Assembly (NCBI GenBank): GCA_032209605.1
Contig: JASFXZ010000035.1
Span: forward strand, 3,849,001-3,913,000
Length of the DNA: 64,000 nt
Direction of reading: 5' to 3'
From: Mactromeris polynyma
Taxonomy: Eukaryota > Mollusca > Bivalvia > Venerida > Mactridae
Of this stretch, positions 1-11,400 are shown in pieces. Position numbers and translations under genes: made by a program. The notes under the pieces are model-generated. The model saw nothing but the letters and a program-made list of their open reading frames with translations, was not told the origin of the DNA and did not search any database. Within the stretch, counting starts at the first letter, position 1, and each line of letters opens with the position of its first letter.

Positions 1-1305
1 GTTGGTGCTAGGTATGTTACATTGACTGTTGGTGCTAGGTATGTTACATTGACTGTTGTAGCTAGGTATGTTACATTGACTGTTGTAGCTAGGTATGTTA
101 CATTGACTGTTGTAGCTAGGTATGTTACATTGCCTGTTGTAGCTAGGTATGTTACATTGACTGTTGGTGCTAGGTATGTTACATTGACTGTTGTTGCTAG
201 GTATGTTACATTGACTGTTGTAGCTAGGTATGTTACATTGACTGTTGGTGCTAGGTATGTTACATTGACTGTTGTAGCTAGGTATGTTACATTGACTGTT
301 GGTGCTAGGTCTATTACATTGACTGTTGTAGCTAGGTATGTTACATTGACTGTTGTAGCTAGGTATGTTACATTGACTGTTGGTGCTAGGTATGTTACAT
401 TGACTGTTGTAGCTAGGTATGTTACATTGACTGTTGGTGCTAGGTCTATTACATTGACTGTTGGTGCTAGGTCTGTTACATTGACTGTTGTAGCTAGGTA
501 TGTTACATTGACTGTTGTTGCTAGGTATGTTACATTGACTGTTGTAGCTAGGTATGTTACATTGCCTGTTGGTGCTAGGTATGTTACATTGACTGTTGTA
601 GCTAGGTATGTTACATTGACTGTTGGTGCTAGGTATGTTACATTCACTGTTGTAGCTAGGTATGTTACATTGACTGTTGGTGCTAGGTATGTTACATTGA
701 CTGTTGGTGCTAGGTATGTTACATTGACTGTTGTAGCTAGGTATGTTACATTGACTGTTGGTGCTAGGTATGTTACATTGACTGTTGTAGCTAGGTATGT
801 TACATTGACTGTTGTAGCTAGGTATGTTACATTGACTGTTGGTGCTAGGTATGTTACATTGACTGTTGTAGCTAGGTCTGTTACATTGACTGTTGGTGCT
901 AGGTATGTTACATTGACTGTTGTAGCTAGGTATGTTACATTGACTGTTATAGCTAGGTATGTTACATTGACTGTTGGTGCTAGGTATGTTACATTGACTG
1001 TTGGTGCTAGGTATGTTACATTGACTGTTGTAGCTAGGTATGTTACATTGACTGTTGTAGCTAGGTATGTTACATTGACTGTTGTAGCTAGGTATGTTAC
1101 ATTGACTGTTGGTGCTAGGTATGTTACATTGACTGTTGGTGCTAGGTATGTTACATTGACTGTTGTAGCTAGGTATGTTACATTGACTGTTGGTGCTAGG
1201 TATGTTACATTGACTGTTGTAGCTAGGTATGTTACATTGACTGTTGTAGCTAGGTATGTTACATTGGATGTTGGTGCTAGGTCTGTTACATTGGATGAAC
1301 CTCTT
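1..1305. repeat. 27-bp minisatellite, about 48 copies
   Basis: Tandem copies of a 27-base unit beginning GTTGGTGCTAGG and ending TACATTGACT. The main variation is GGTGCT versus GTAGCT, with rare TCTATT or CCTGTT changes. The array is already under way at base 1, so its left end lies outside the window. Because 27 is a multiple of 3, the plus strand has one uninterrupted frame (repeat VGARYVTLT) and the minus strand has two. Open frames here are an arithmetic by-product, and I do not call a gene. The last units degrade at about 1270-1305 and run directly into a dispersed element. Confidence 0.95.
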
Positions 1306-1440
1306 AGGTGAACGAAAACCCCGTTTGGTGTCTCTTGGGTGTAAATATGACTGGTCAGATTTTAAAAAGCCTGAGGAAAGCATTTGATTTGTTAAAATAT
1401 AGGTCAAAATCAATGTTATACAGCTACGCCGAAAAATAAG
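1306..1440 (+). repeat. Dispersed repeat, same family as 31995-32155
   Basis: The stretch starting GAACGAAAACCCCGTTTGG and ending near CAGCTACGCC is found again at 31995-32155 in the same orientation, with scattered differences and similar spacing. This copy abuts the 27-bp minisatellite and the second copy does not, so the array seems to have grown at the edge of, or inside, one copy. Family not recognised. Confidence 0.75.
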
Positions 1441-1695
1441 ATTACATCAACCAGGAAGAACAGGAGATTATTTGGTATATATACCTGCGACAACTACATC
1501 AATGAAATATTTTTGAAGTAGTATATGAAGATTATATGACAGGTCTATGAAAGTATAATATCGATTTTATTATGTCGGTTGTATTCTATTCTATTATAGA
1601 AGTAATATCCTGTGCACTTTTAATGATTGCAATGTAATGTGCTCAGTGCGCTTTTGAAGAAACATTTAATTGGCTTAAATCTTTAGTTGAGTATA

Positions 1696-2022
1696 AGGTA
1701 GAGGGGAGAATTTTGAATGAATGGAGTGGTGTAATAGAGAGGGTAGTTTCTGAGTAGATAGTACAGTTTAGGTGTGGAGAGGGGAGAGTTTTGACTGAAT
1801 GGAGTGGTGTAATGGAGAGGGTAGTTTCGGAGTAGATAGTACAGTTTAGGTGTGGAGAGGGGAGAGTTTTGACTGGAAGGAGTGGTGTAATAGAGAGGGT
1901 AGTTTCGGAGTAGATAGTACAGTTTAGGTGTGGAGAGGGGAGAGTTTTGACTGGAAGGAGTGGTGTAATAGAGAGGGTAGTTTCGGAGTAGATAGTACAG
2001 TTTAGGTGTGGAGAGGGGAGTT
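1696..2022. repeat. 78-bp tandem repeat, about 4 copies
   Basis: The motif GTGTGGAGAGGGGAG recurs at 1772, 1850, 1928 and 2006, an exact 78-base period. The unit is purine-rich on the plus strand (GGAGTGGTGTAATAGAGAGGG, then a GATAGTACAG segment). The first copy is the most diverged. Confidence 0.9.
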
Positions 2023-2618
2023 GTGATGATGTACTTTCAGTGATTCAGTGTACCACAAAGACTCTGTAAAATAATTCTTTAAAGCATTAATAAAAAAACA
2101 TATATGATGTAAAGTATAACTGAAATTGCACGATTTGTAATGAATATTACGATTACCTATTTCAAATATAGAATACTCGAATCTAGAAATAAAAGAGACA
2201 CGTCAAATATGATAATAAAGACGATTCTCTAAAAAAACTAGACCGCTTATTTTTTTATAAGAAAATAAATTTATTATCATAAACTTTAATACAAAACAAA
2301 CAACATGATATATTATATAACAATACAAATAAATACATTATCCAAAATTTAAAACAAAACATATTAACAGCAGTGAGGAATCGAATGCATTTTAAACTGA
2401 TTCGTACATGCTTAAAATGACGGGAATTTCGCAGAAATCGTATTCAGATCCAATGACAAAACAAGCTTTACAATAACAAAAACAAACAAATTTATCAAAA
2501 ATACGAAGAGAAATAGGTTAATACTCGTAATATTACATATCAGCATATAAAGGAATGAAGAAGTCGAGAACGTACTGAAGACATAGTCATCTCAACATCC
2601 TCGCTACCCAGGCTATTC
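2023..2618. other. AT-rich stretch without recognisable features
   Basis: No exon with both splice sites, no RNA gene and no clear repeat was seen. Poly-A and poly-T runs are common near 2230-2360. Confidence 0.5.
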
Positions 2619-2955
2619 GTAACATATATATGATACCCTGGGCAAACTGACTGTTAAAATATTGTACTCATGAATTAATGAGATGAACTCCAGCCGCTTG
2701 ATTGGCCGCATGACACACACCTCATGTAGATACGGAAATTGCCGAGCAGTTACGGATGAAATCGCGATCCAATGAGACCGAAGCTTTCAAATTGCACTTT
2801 TTCAACGGTCGCTGCCAGTTTGTCGAATTTGCTGATAGCTCTTCACAAAGGAGATTCTTTCATTTTTGTTATCGTCTATTTCATTGGTCGAGAAATGCTA
2901 ATGCATTACGAAGTTTCGTTAGCCAATTTTCCCCTGGGTATCATATATGTTATGA
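2619..2955. mobile_element. Foldback (MITE-like) element
   Basis: The left arm at 2619-2655 (AACATATATATGATACCCTGGG, then CAAACTG) is the imperfect reverse complement of the right arm at 2918-2955 (CCCCTGGGTATCATATATG). The roughly 270 bp between them is less AT-rich than the surroundings. It has no coding potential I would defend. Confidence 0.6.
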
Positions 2956-2965
2956 ATATATAAAC

Positions 2966-3396
2966 ACAAATACATACACTTAACAAAACTTATACGTATG
3001 CACTCTTTTAATGTCGAATAACTATTTTATGAATTCACATTTCTACACAATATTTTGTATATTGGCTACTGGCTACACGTAGACCATGATTCACGGTTCG
3101 AGTTTATCGATTTAAAAACACCGTACATTGAGTCAGGGTGAACACATGCGCTATTATACCTTTTCCAATCAACCAGATCATCTTTAAGTGGGAGCTGCAG
3201 TACTGATGGTTTTCGCATCATCACATTTATTGATTGTAGTTGTTCAATATGTGGATCTATTACATGAAATAAATACAACATTATGCCAGGTTTCTACTCT
3301 ATATTTGTTGAACATTTCTGCAAGATAAGACTAATATTGACCAAGATACGGTCACATTTATACCTGCCTCTTATAAGTTTTGTTAAGTGTACATAT
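2966..3396. mobile_element. Possible second foldback pair
   Basis: ACACTTAACAAAACTTATA near 2976 is matched in inverse orientation by TATAAGTTTTGTTAAGTGT near 3370. It lies immediately next to the previous foldback and may be part of a nested structure. Boundaries are approximate. Confidence 0.45.
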
Positions 3397-3889
3397 ACAT
3401 AACAAATGCAAATGTACAAATTTCATTAGCAAGTAATGTGATATATGTACTGAACGACATAAAAACACACCACCATCATGTAAAATATATATCTTATCAA
3501 AACTCGAGGATGAAAAATGTCCTGAATCGCCACCATTACGTACAATCGTCTTTTGTACTGTTCTTAATAATAAAATTACAGACAAAAGATACAGCAAAAA
3601 ACTGAAAAAACTTCAAACGCAACACATGAATTCACATTTGGCGCTTTTGTTTCTAAATCAAGTGTCTCTTTCATTGCCGACAAGTTTATGTATTGTTTGT
3701 AGTACGGATACTGTTGTCTGCTTTTAAATAATTTTAAACAATGCAATTCGGAAATCATAAAACGTAATTGCATATTTTTTTACGCGAGTTTATGAATTAT
3801 TTTATACTTCCACACAAATTGCCTATATGTTATTAAAAAAATCCAGTTCATGCACGTTTATTGATGAATGCAAATATATTATGAAAGCA

Positions 3890-4055
3890 CAGTGAAACCT
3901 CAATAGTCAGACCACCTTTGGGACCCTTGAAAACTGGTCTTCTTATTGAGGTGGTCTTAATATTGAGGTATAATACAGAGCGAAACAGTGAAAATAGGCG
4001 TAAAAATTGTGTTCTTAAGTTTGAGGTGGTCTTATAATCGAAGTGGTATTTACTG
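3890..4055. mobile_element. Family M1 MITE (CAGTAAAACCTCAATAATAAG termini), copy 1
   Basis: Starts CAGTGAAACCTCAATAGTC and ends with a diverged copy of the inverse terminus, TATTTACTGTA. The subterminal GAGGTGGTCTTA motif occurs inside. The TA-flanked CAGTaaaACCTC end resembles pogo/Tigger-type termini; that class assignment is inference. The same family recurs at 6271, 6463, 6642, 11035, 14551, 16127, 16682, 17308, 21262 and 46389. Confidence 0.8.
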
Positions 4056-4120
4056 TATAGGCGTATATACATAAACTTCGCACTTTACAAATATGTGGCT
4101 AATTTAGTCACGAACGATAA

Positions 4121-4560
4121 TGAGCATGAAACGTTAAAGTAGTTTATATGTAATCGGTTATAGCATGGAACGTTAAAGCAGTTTATATGTAATCGGTTAT
4201 AGCATAGAACGTTAAAGCAGTTTATATGTAATCGGTTATAGCATGGAACGTAAATGCAGTTTATATGTAATCGGTTATAGCATGGAACGTTAAAGCAGTT
4301 TATATATAATCGGTTATAGCATGAAACGTTAAAACAGTTTATATATAATCGGTTATAGCATGAAACGTTAAAGCTGTTTATATATAATCGGTTATAGCAT
4401 GGAACGTAAATGCAGTTTATATATAATCGGTTATAGCATGGAACGTTAAAGGAGTTTATATATAATCGGTTATAGCATGAAACGTTAAAGCAGTTTATAT
4501 GTAATCGGTTATAGCATGGAACGTTAAATTAGTTTATATGTAATCGGTTATAGCATGGAA
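4121..4560. repeat. 39-bp tandem repeat, about 11 copies
   Basis: Unit AGCATGGAACGTTAAAGCAG followed by TTTATATGTAATCGGTTAT. Variants alternate TATATGTAATC with TATATATAATC. The array stops abruptly at about 4560. Confidence 0.93.
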
Positions 4561-4587
4561 CCAATATAGATCAGTTCTTGTATATAT

Positions 4588-4830
4588 TGTGACGTACCAG
4601 AAAGGTGGGCGTGACTAATTTGTCCAACACTAGAGAGAAGACCTATATAAGTCTTTGGCTTTCGGTCCCATCCTTTTCACATTACTACTGAACAAACTTG
4701 TTTAATGTAAAATGATATATATTGTATTGTATTATTATGATGTTCATAGTATGTAAATAAAATATGTTTAAACTAACACTAGAGCTGTCATCGATAATTT
4801 CCGCAGTAGAGCTCCTAAAATAGATGACAC
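4588..4830 (+). mobile_element. Candidate solo LTR
   Basis: A compact block starts TGTGACGTACC. It has a TATA-like CCTATATAAG at about 4646, a polyadenylation-like AATAAAATATG near 4756, and ends in a segment finishing GATGACACA. That order (TG start, TATA box, AATAAA, CA end) is typical of a small LTR. No target-site duplication, primer-binding site or internal coding sequence was found. It could instead be a promoter fragment. Confidence 0.35.
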
Positions 4831-5416
4831 AACGGAAGAAAAGAGAGAGAATAGGTAGCTATAAGAAGAAACACTTGACTCGATTCAGTTTCTCCTTTCA
4901 ACTATTCATACAATTTATTAATGCTGACAGTAGCATTTATTTTCCGTATTTTCATATTACGCAATAATGTTTCAATTTGTCACAATACCCAAACTACCGC
5001 AAAACCGGAAGTTACGCGAAATAACAACAAATACTTTACAATGGTACAAGAGAAAATTTGAGTGACTTCATCCATTGTAGTCCTTACTAAGCGCCTCGGC
5101 ATTGTGACATCAAAAGCACTAAAGTAGTTCATGGACTAAAAATAAAACGGGATATCACCAGTTTCTAAAACCAATTAAAACATTTTTAAAACGGCCGACA
5201 TAAATGTAAACAACCATCTTAAGATACTGGCACCTGAAACCCAAGTGTTCAACTCATTTCACATACTGTTAGTAACGTACACAACAAATGGTTGCGTAAT
5301 ACACACGTAAAGGTTACAAATTAGTCCTTAATACACACAAAATGTTTGCGTAATTAACAACAAATGGTTGCGTAATACACAATAATTATCACACGCCATG
5401 AAAAACACTCGGCGAT
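4831..5416. other. Downstream flank of the 5417-17269 gene
   Basis: On the minus strand this is the 3' flank of the gene ending at 5417. TTTATT at about 4937 (AATAAA on the minus strand) is a possible poly(A) signal about 480 bases past the stop. Phrases containing GCGTAATACACA recur near 5290-5385. Nothing else is recognisable. Confidence 0.4.
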
Positions 5417-8400
5417 CTATGTCTCCAATACGCTCTCTGTAGTGCCAAGTTCCAAAACAGTTTGTTCATCGTTCGCAATTGGCGATGAATTCTCATTTTC
5501 GGGAAGTGTTTCTCCAACGTTTTCCTCTTCAAAATCAAGTTCGTAAAACGCTTCCGACACTGGGCTTAAGTTGGACGTGCGCGGAACAAATGCGCAGAGG
5601 ATGGTTTGTGTTCCTTTCTGTACAAGTAGAACACTGTTCATGCTACTCAAACGACTTCCATCAGAACTGTAACCTGGCTGAAATAAAGATAAAGCAAACT
5701 ACAACTCCCCTCTTGACACAACCGCTTCCCTCTCTACACTACCTTATTCACAACCGCTTCCCTCTCTACACTAACTTATTCAAAACCGCTTCCCTCTCTA
5801 CACTACCTTATTCACAACCGCTTCCCTCTCTACACTACCTTATTCTCAACCGCTTCCCTCTCTACACTACCTTATTCACAACCGCTTCCCTCTCTACACT
5901 ACCTTACTCACAACCGCGTCCCTCTCTACACTACCTTATTCACAACCGCTTCCCTCTCTACACTACCTTATTCACAACCGCTTCCCTCTCTACACTACCT
6001 TATTCACAACCGCTTCCCTCTCTACACTACCTTATTCACAAACGCCTTAAACCAGAAACTCAGATTTGCCATTATTAGAAGTTATATCTACCCGCATTTT
6101 GTTTTCATTTAATCTAAACAATTGTAATTCTGTAGAAATGCTGGTTGTCTCCCTTTACTGTCTATACACGTTTGCCAATATCTGTTAAAATCTATAACAA
6201 CATTGGAACTAAAAGAGCATTTAACATTTAAAGTCTAAGTATGGGTCTAAGTTTCAATAATGTTAATGAATAAGGCCGGTTTTAAGGGACCCAATGGTGG
6301 TCTTATTATTGAGGCTTTACTGTACATGTTGTTCTTGTCCTACCACTGAATGGGAGGAAGTTAATGGAAAATGGGATTTTCGATTGTTTAATAATAAACT
6401 ATCGAACGAGTTAAAAGTGAATCAGACTGTATCAATAGATGCACTAACCAATATGCACATATACAGTAAACATCACTTAACAACCACCTCAATAATAAGA
6501 CCACATCAAAATTAAGCACACACTTTTCTAGTCCATTCTTACTGTTTTGATCTTTATTCAACCTCAATATTAAGACCACATAAACTTCATCAGTCTCAAA
6601 CGTATAATTATATGAAATTACAGGCTTATATTTTATAGGTTCAGTAAAACCTAAATAATAAAACCACCTTTTGGATTCTTCAAACAACTGGTCTTCTAGT
6701 AGAGGTGGTCTTAATATCGATGTGGAGTAAAGAGCAAAACAGTGAAATGGACTTGACAATCGAGTTCTTATTGTTGACGTGGTCTTATTATTGAGGTGGT
6801 CTTATTATTGAGGTGATGTTTTTATTGAGGTGGTGTTATTATTGACGTGGTCTTATTATTGAGGTGGTCTTATTATTGAGGTGGTCTTATTATTGAGGTT
6901 GTCTTATTATTGAGGTGGTCTTATTATTGAGGTTGTCTTATTATTGAGGTGGTCTTATTATTGAGGTTGTCTTATTTTTGAGATGGTGTTATTATTGAGG
7001 TTGTCTTATTTTTGAGATGGTGTTATTATTGAGGTAGTGTTATTTGAAAGTAATGATACATTATGTATGTACTTGTAAACTAGGCTTGCACATACTAGTA
7101 TGACTGGCAAAAACGAGAGTGTTTGCTATATAATTTCATGTAACATTTTTGTATTAGAAATGTGATAGTTCATATCAGAAAAAAAAGTCTGAATTTAAGA
7201 GGTTTAGAGAAACTTAAATCGCAAAAAACGACGTGTACCCGGATAGTATGATGTAATCATTATCACATGTAAATGATACACATTTTCCCCGATATACGAT
7301 TAATCTTCGTAAAACGGTTACTTCCTATTTAGGTAAACACATGTACACTGTAAAATTGATATACAAACTTAATCATTCCTGATTAAATATCTGTGCTAAA
7401 ACGACGATTTTCGTATCACTCAATGAGTCAATACGTGTTTTAAGTTCTTCCGCCAGTGAGTCTACGTGTTTTTAGCTCCTCCGGCAATGAGTCAGTACGC
7501 GTTTTAATGAGTCAATACGTGTTTTAATGAGTCAATACGTGTTTTAATGAGTCAATACGTGTTTTTAGCTCCTCCTCCAATGAGTCAATACGTGTTTTAA
7601 TGAGTCAATACGTGTTTTTAGCTGCTCCGAAAATGAGTCAGTACGTGTTTTAGCTCCGCCAATGAGTCAATATGTGTTTTAATGAGTCAATACGTGTTTT
7701 TAGCTCCTCCGCCAATGAGTCAGTACGTGTTTTAGCTCCTCCGCCAATGAGTCAGTACGTGGTTTAGCTCCTCCGCCAATTGGAATTGTTATAAATTATA
7801 GATTTGATAATGATACATTCTATGATTAAATAATGTAGTTCAAAATCAACCACATGTGTACAGAGTTAATTCGGCATTATTTTGATAGTTTGAAAACAAA
7901 TTTAACACGTAAAAGAGTTGTTATGTGAATTTCAGAACACTTGATATGCAATGTTTCTAACTAGAACCGCAAGTATACAATATAAACTAAGAGGAAAACT
8001 ACCCGCGTATTTCGTTCCGACGAAATAATTTTGGCTGTTACATCTTACTCCCGCCAATAGTAAAATAAAATTAAAGAAAGACGATGTAAATTATAAAATA
8101 AGCAGACATCCAAATTACATTTCATTTAAAAAAGACTTGCTAGTAGTTTGAAACAGACACGTTTCTAAGCCTAAAATAGCTAGTTTAGACATCAAAATGT
8201 TGACAAATCGGAGAGGAATTTCTAATTTATCGTTTGGATTTGACGTGTTTACATGTCATTTTAAACTGCCCCAATGACATGTCGAGAGCTCAACATTTAT
8301 ATAGGAGTTACTTCAGTGTTGCGTTGAGCACTCAATGTGTTCACACATAAAACATCTAGATAGCAGTTTAATCCTTAGATAACATCTCCGATCTAGAAAT

Positions 8401-11400
8401 TTGAAATGTACTAGGTCAATACTGATTATTTCATCATGTAAATAATTATTGAATACACTAGGAAGTAAATATCTGAAATATCAACCGATTAAGTATTAAA
8501 TGTTGCACTTATACCCGTGATAAGCGCGTTAGAGTGCAAATGTTTAATTTATTGTCGCTTCAAAATAAGTCGAGGAGACAATAATTTTACACATTTCATA
8601 TATTGGTCAAAGATTTCGAATACAAGTTTTCATTGGCTGCCCAGCTCAATGTTGGTTTACAACAATTCTCAAAGAAATAAACTGGCTGTGGTTGTATTGG
8701 TAATTAAGCACGACAGATGTGTGTCTATTATCGCCCGGCTGATTACGTGTGGTGTAGTGTCACGTGGTGTCAGGTCACGTGGTGTGGTGTCGCGTGGTGT
8801 CATGTCATGTGGTGTAGTGTCACTTGGTGTCATGTAAAATAGTCGTTATTTGAATTTCAGAACACTTAATATGCAATGTGAAGAAAGTGAAATTTCATCA
8901 TTACATATTAGATATCCAAATTACATTTCATTAAAAAAGACCTGCTGGTAGTTTGATACTGAGACGTTTCTGAGCCTAAAATAGCTGGTTTAGACATCAA
9001 AACGAAAGTAGGGATTTTGACAAATCGGAGAGTCATTTCTAATTTATTGTTTAGTTTTGACATAAGATTCATTACACCCGAAATGTTTTTTCGTATGTGT
9101 TTACATGTCACTTTAAACAACCCCAATGTTATGTGTTCACCGAGAAAACATAAAAAAGAGCAGTTTAATAACATCTCTCACCTTGAAATATTGAAATGTA
9201 CTAGATCAAGAACCATTTATTACATCATGTAAATGATTATTGAATGTACTAGGAAGTAAATACCTGATATATCAAACGGGTAAATATGAAATATTGCACT
9301 TAAAACTGCTCACCTTGATAAGCGCGTTAGAGTGCAAATGTTTAAACACTTTTGCATTTTATTGTCGCTACAAAATTAGTCGAGGAGACAATAATTTTAC
9401 ACACTTCATATATTGGTCAACGATTTCGAATACAAGTTTTCATTGGCTGCCCAGCTCAATGTCGGTTTACAACAATTCTCAAAGAAATAAACTGGCTGTG
9501 GTTGTATTGGTAATTAAGCACTGTTGAACCGTAATTTTCACACATACGAATATGTCACACGTGTGACATATTCGTACGAATTCCTCACACGTGTGTGACA
9601 AATTCGTACGAATATGTCACAAGTAGGTGTTGTGAAATTCTCGTACCCCCTTTTTTCACCACCTCTTAGTACCAACGGAATTTTCACATTTCGTTTATCG
9701 CTCGTTTATTAATTTTAGCTACCAGCCGCCGTATTGTCGTTTGTGCTTTTGGGTTTATCAAGTTTTCAACAATATTCATATTTATAGCCCATAACTGAAG
9801 TTTTTGGGGGTATATATACGACAGACCGGTGGTGACATTTTGAATTCAATATTACATGATTTTCCCATTCATAATTTCACGATTTCAACTTCACGAATTC
9901 ACGATATCAACTTCAAGAAATCACGGTTTCACGAATTTAACTCCACGAATTCATGATTTCAACATCAAGATTTCATGATTTCGTGAAGTTGAAATATTAT
10001 TGAACTTGAAATGTCACCACCGGTCTTTCGTAGTATTGTCATGCAATATAAAGTCCCCTACCGGCTAATATAATCATCTGAAAATTTACTATCTGAGTTC
10101 AGATGTCAATGTCGGGTACCATGGTCTCATATTTTAACCATAGAACATGGGTTTTAAATGTTGTCGCAATGAGGTTAAAATTTGATCCAAGTTTCATGGA
10201 AATTCTTTTAGTTGTAGGACATATGGAACGGAAACGAAAATTCAATGCTCAAACCCAGTAAACATTGACGTTAGGTTATCAAAATATTGAGTGCTAAAGA
10301 ATTTGACATTTTACCCCCTGTGACCTTGACCTTTGGTCCAATGACCCAAAAATTGTACCTGGGTCATTTACTCAATATGTTCTAGCATCCTGTAAAATAT
10401 GAGGGCTATATCGGACATAGCAAAAACAATATGACCCCTGATCTATCTAAGTGGCATAGACTGTTTTTTTGGGATGTGTGACGTATTCGTATGAACAATA
10501 TTTTTACAGATGTTTTTCTTTTTTTTTGACATGTGACGTATACGTTTTTGCTTTGAGGGGGGGGGGGGGGGGTAGAGGTACACCACTGAATTTTCACAAA
10601 TGTGTGACATATTCGTACGAATTTTCACAAATGTGTGACATATTCGTACGAATATGTCTAACGTGTGACATATTCGTATGTGTGAAAATTACGGTTCAAC
10701 AAACCACAACAGATGTTTGTCTATTGTCGCCCGGCTGATTACGTGTGGTGTTATGTCACGTGGTGTAATGTCACGTGGTGTAATGTCACGTGGTGTAATG
10801 TCAATAATTATGGTCACAATACAAGAATCATAAATGATAGGTGAACATGTGCGTGAGTAAACTTTAGAATTTTTAAAAATGAAAGTCTTAAAAACTCGAG
10901 AAATACAATAGAAACGTCCGCCTAAGGGAGTGTATAGACACCCCTGCAGAAACCCACCCCATAAATAACTCTCAAGGTGATCACGCTACGCCCCTAGTAT
11001 CTGTTTCACAAGACACAATACATAGACCTAAAACCTCACATAAAAACACCTCAAGCCCATTTTCATGGTTTTGCTCGTTATTCAACCTAAATATTAAGAC
11101 CACCTCAATAACAAGACCAGTTTTCAAGGGTCCCAATGGTGGTCTTATTAGTGAGGTGGCACTATTAATGATATGCGAAAATAGGCGTACCTGTTTCTCA
11201 TTGTCAGATTCCGATAATTCAGTGTTCTCCGCGGCTGTGGGCTTTGACAGATCATTTTCAGTTTGGGTTTCGATAGTAAATGCGCTTGCTATCTCAGATG
11301 GTTGACTTTGTTCCTTATCGCTTTTAAAGTCGCTTGTCTCGATAAACCTCTGAACCTTCTGCTCTGGGGACTCTGGAATGTTGCTGATGTCGTAGCTTGC

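Larger units (their letters stand above)
9522..10701. mobile_element. 1,180-bp non-autonomous element, perfect 38-bp TIRs
   Basis: The first 38 bases (TGTTGAACCGTAATTTTCAC, then ACATACGAATATGTCACA) are the exact reverse complement of the last 38. Beyond them, diverged subterminal repeats of TTCGTACGAAT continue on both sides for about 50 more bases. The flanks AAGCAC and AACCAC form a probable 6-base target-site duplication with one mismatch. The uninterrupted paralogue at about 8700-8715 reads AAGCACGACAGATG, as expected for an empty site. No transposase is encoded. Superfamily unassigned. Confidence 0.88.
8836..10830 (+). repeat. Tandem segmental duplication, copy 2, interrupted
   Basis: Second copy of the roughly 0.93 kb unit, split by the 1,180 bp element at 9522-10701. 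Homology resumes at about 10708 (ACAGATGTTTGTCTATTG) and ends in the 15-base GTCACGTGGTGTAAT array at 10734-10803, the counterpart of 8747-8835. Each unit of that array contains an E-box palindrome, CACGTG. Confidence 0.85.

Noticed and set aside
22..1311. 429-codon open frame across the 27-bp array
   Set aside because: Any 3n-base unit without a stop stays open when tandemly repeated. Two minus-strand frames are open too, and there is no splice or composition support.
5479..6078. 199-codon open frame over the 32-bp array
   Set aside because: It reads the satellite in three successive frames and overlaps the true minus-strand exon at 5417-5677.
7421..7780. CRISPR-like array
   Set aside because: Repeat and spacer are both repetitive, spacers are not unique, and the context is eukaryotic intron.
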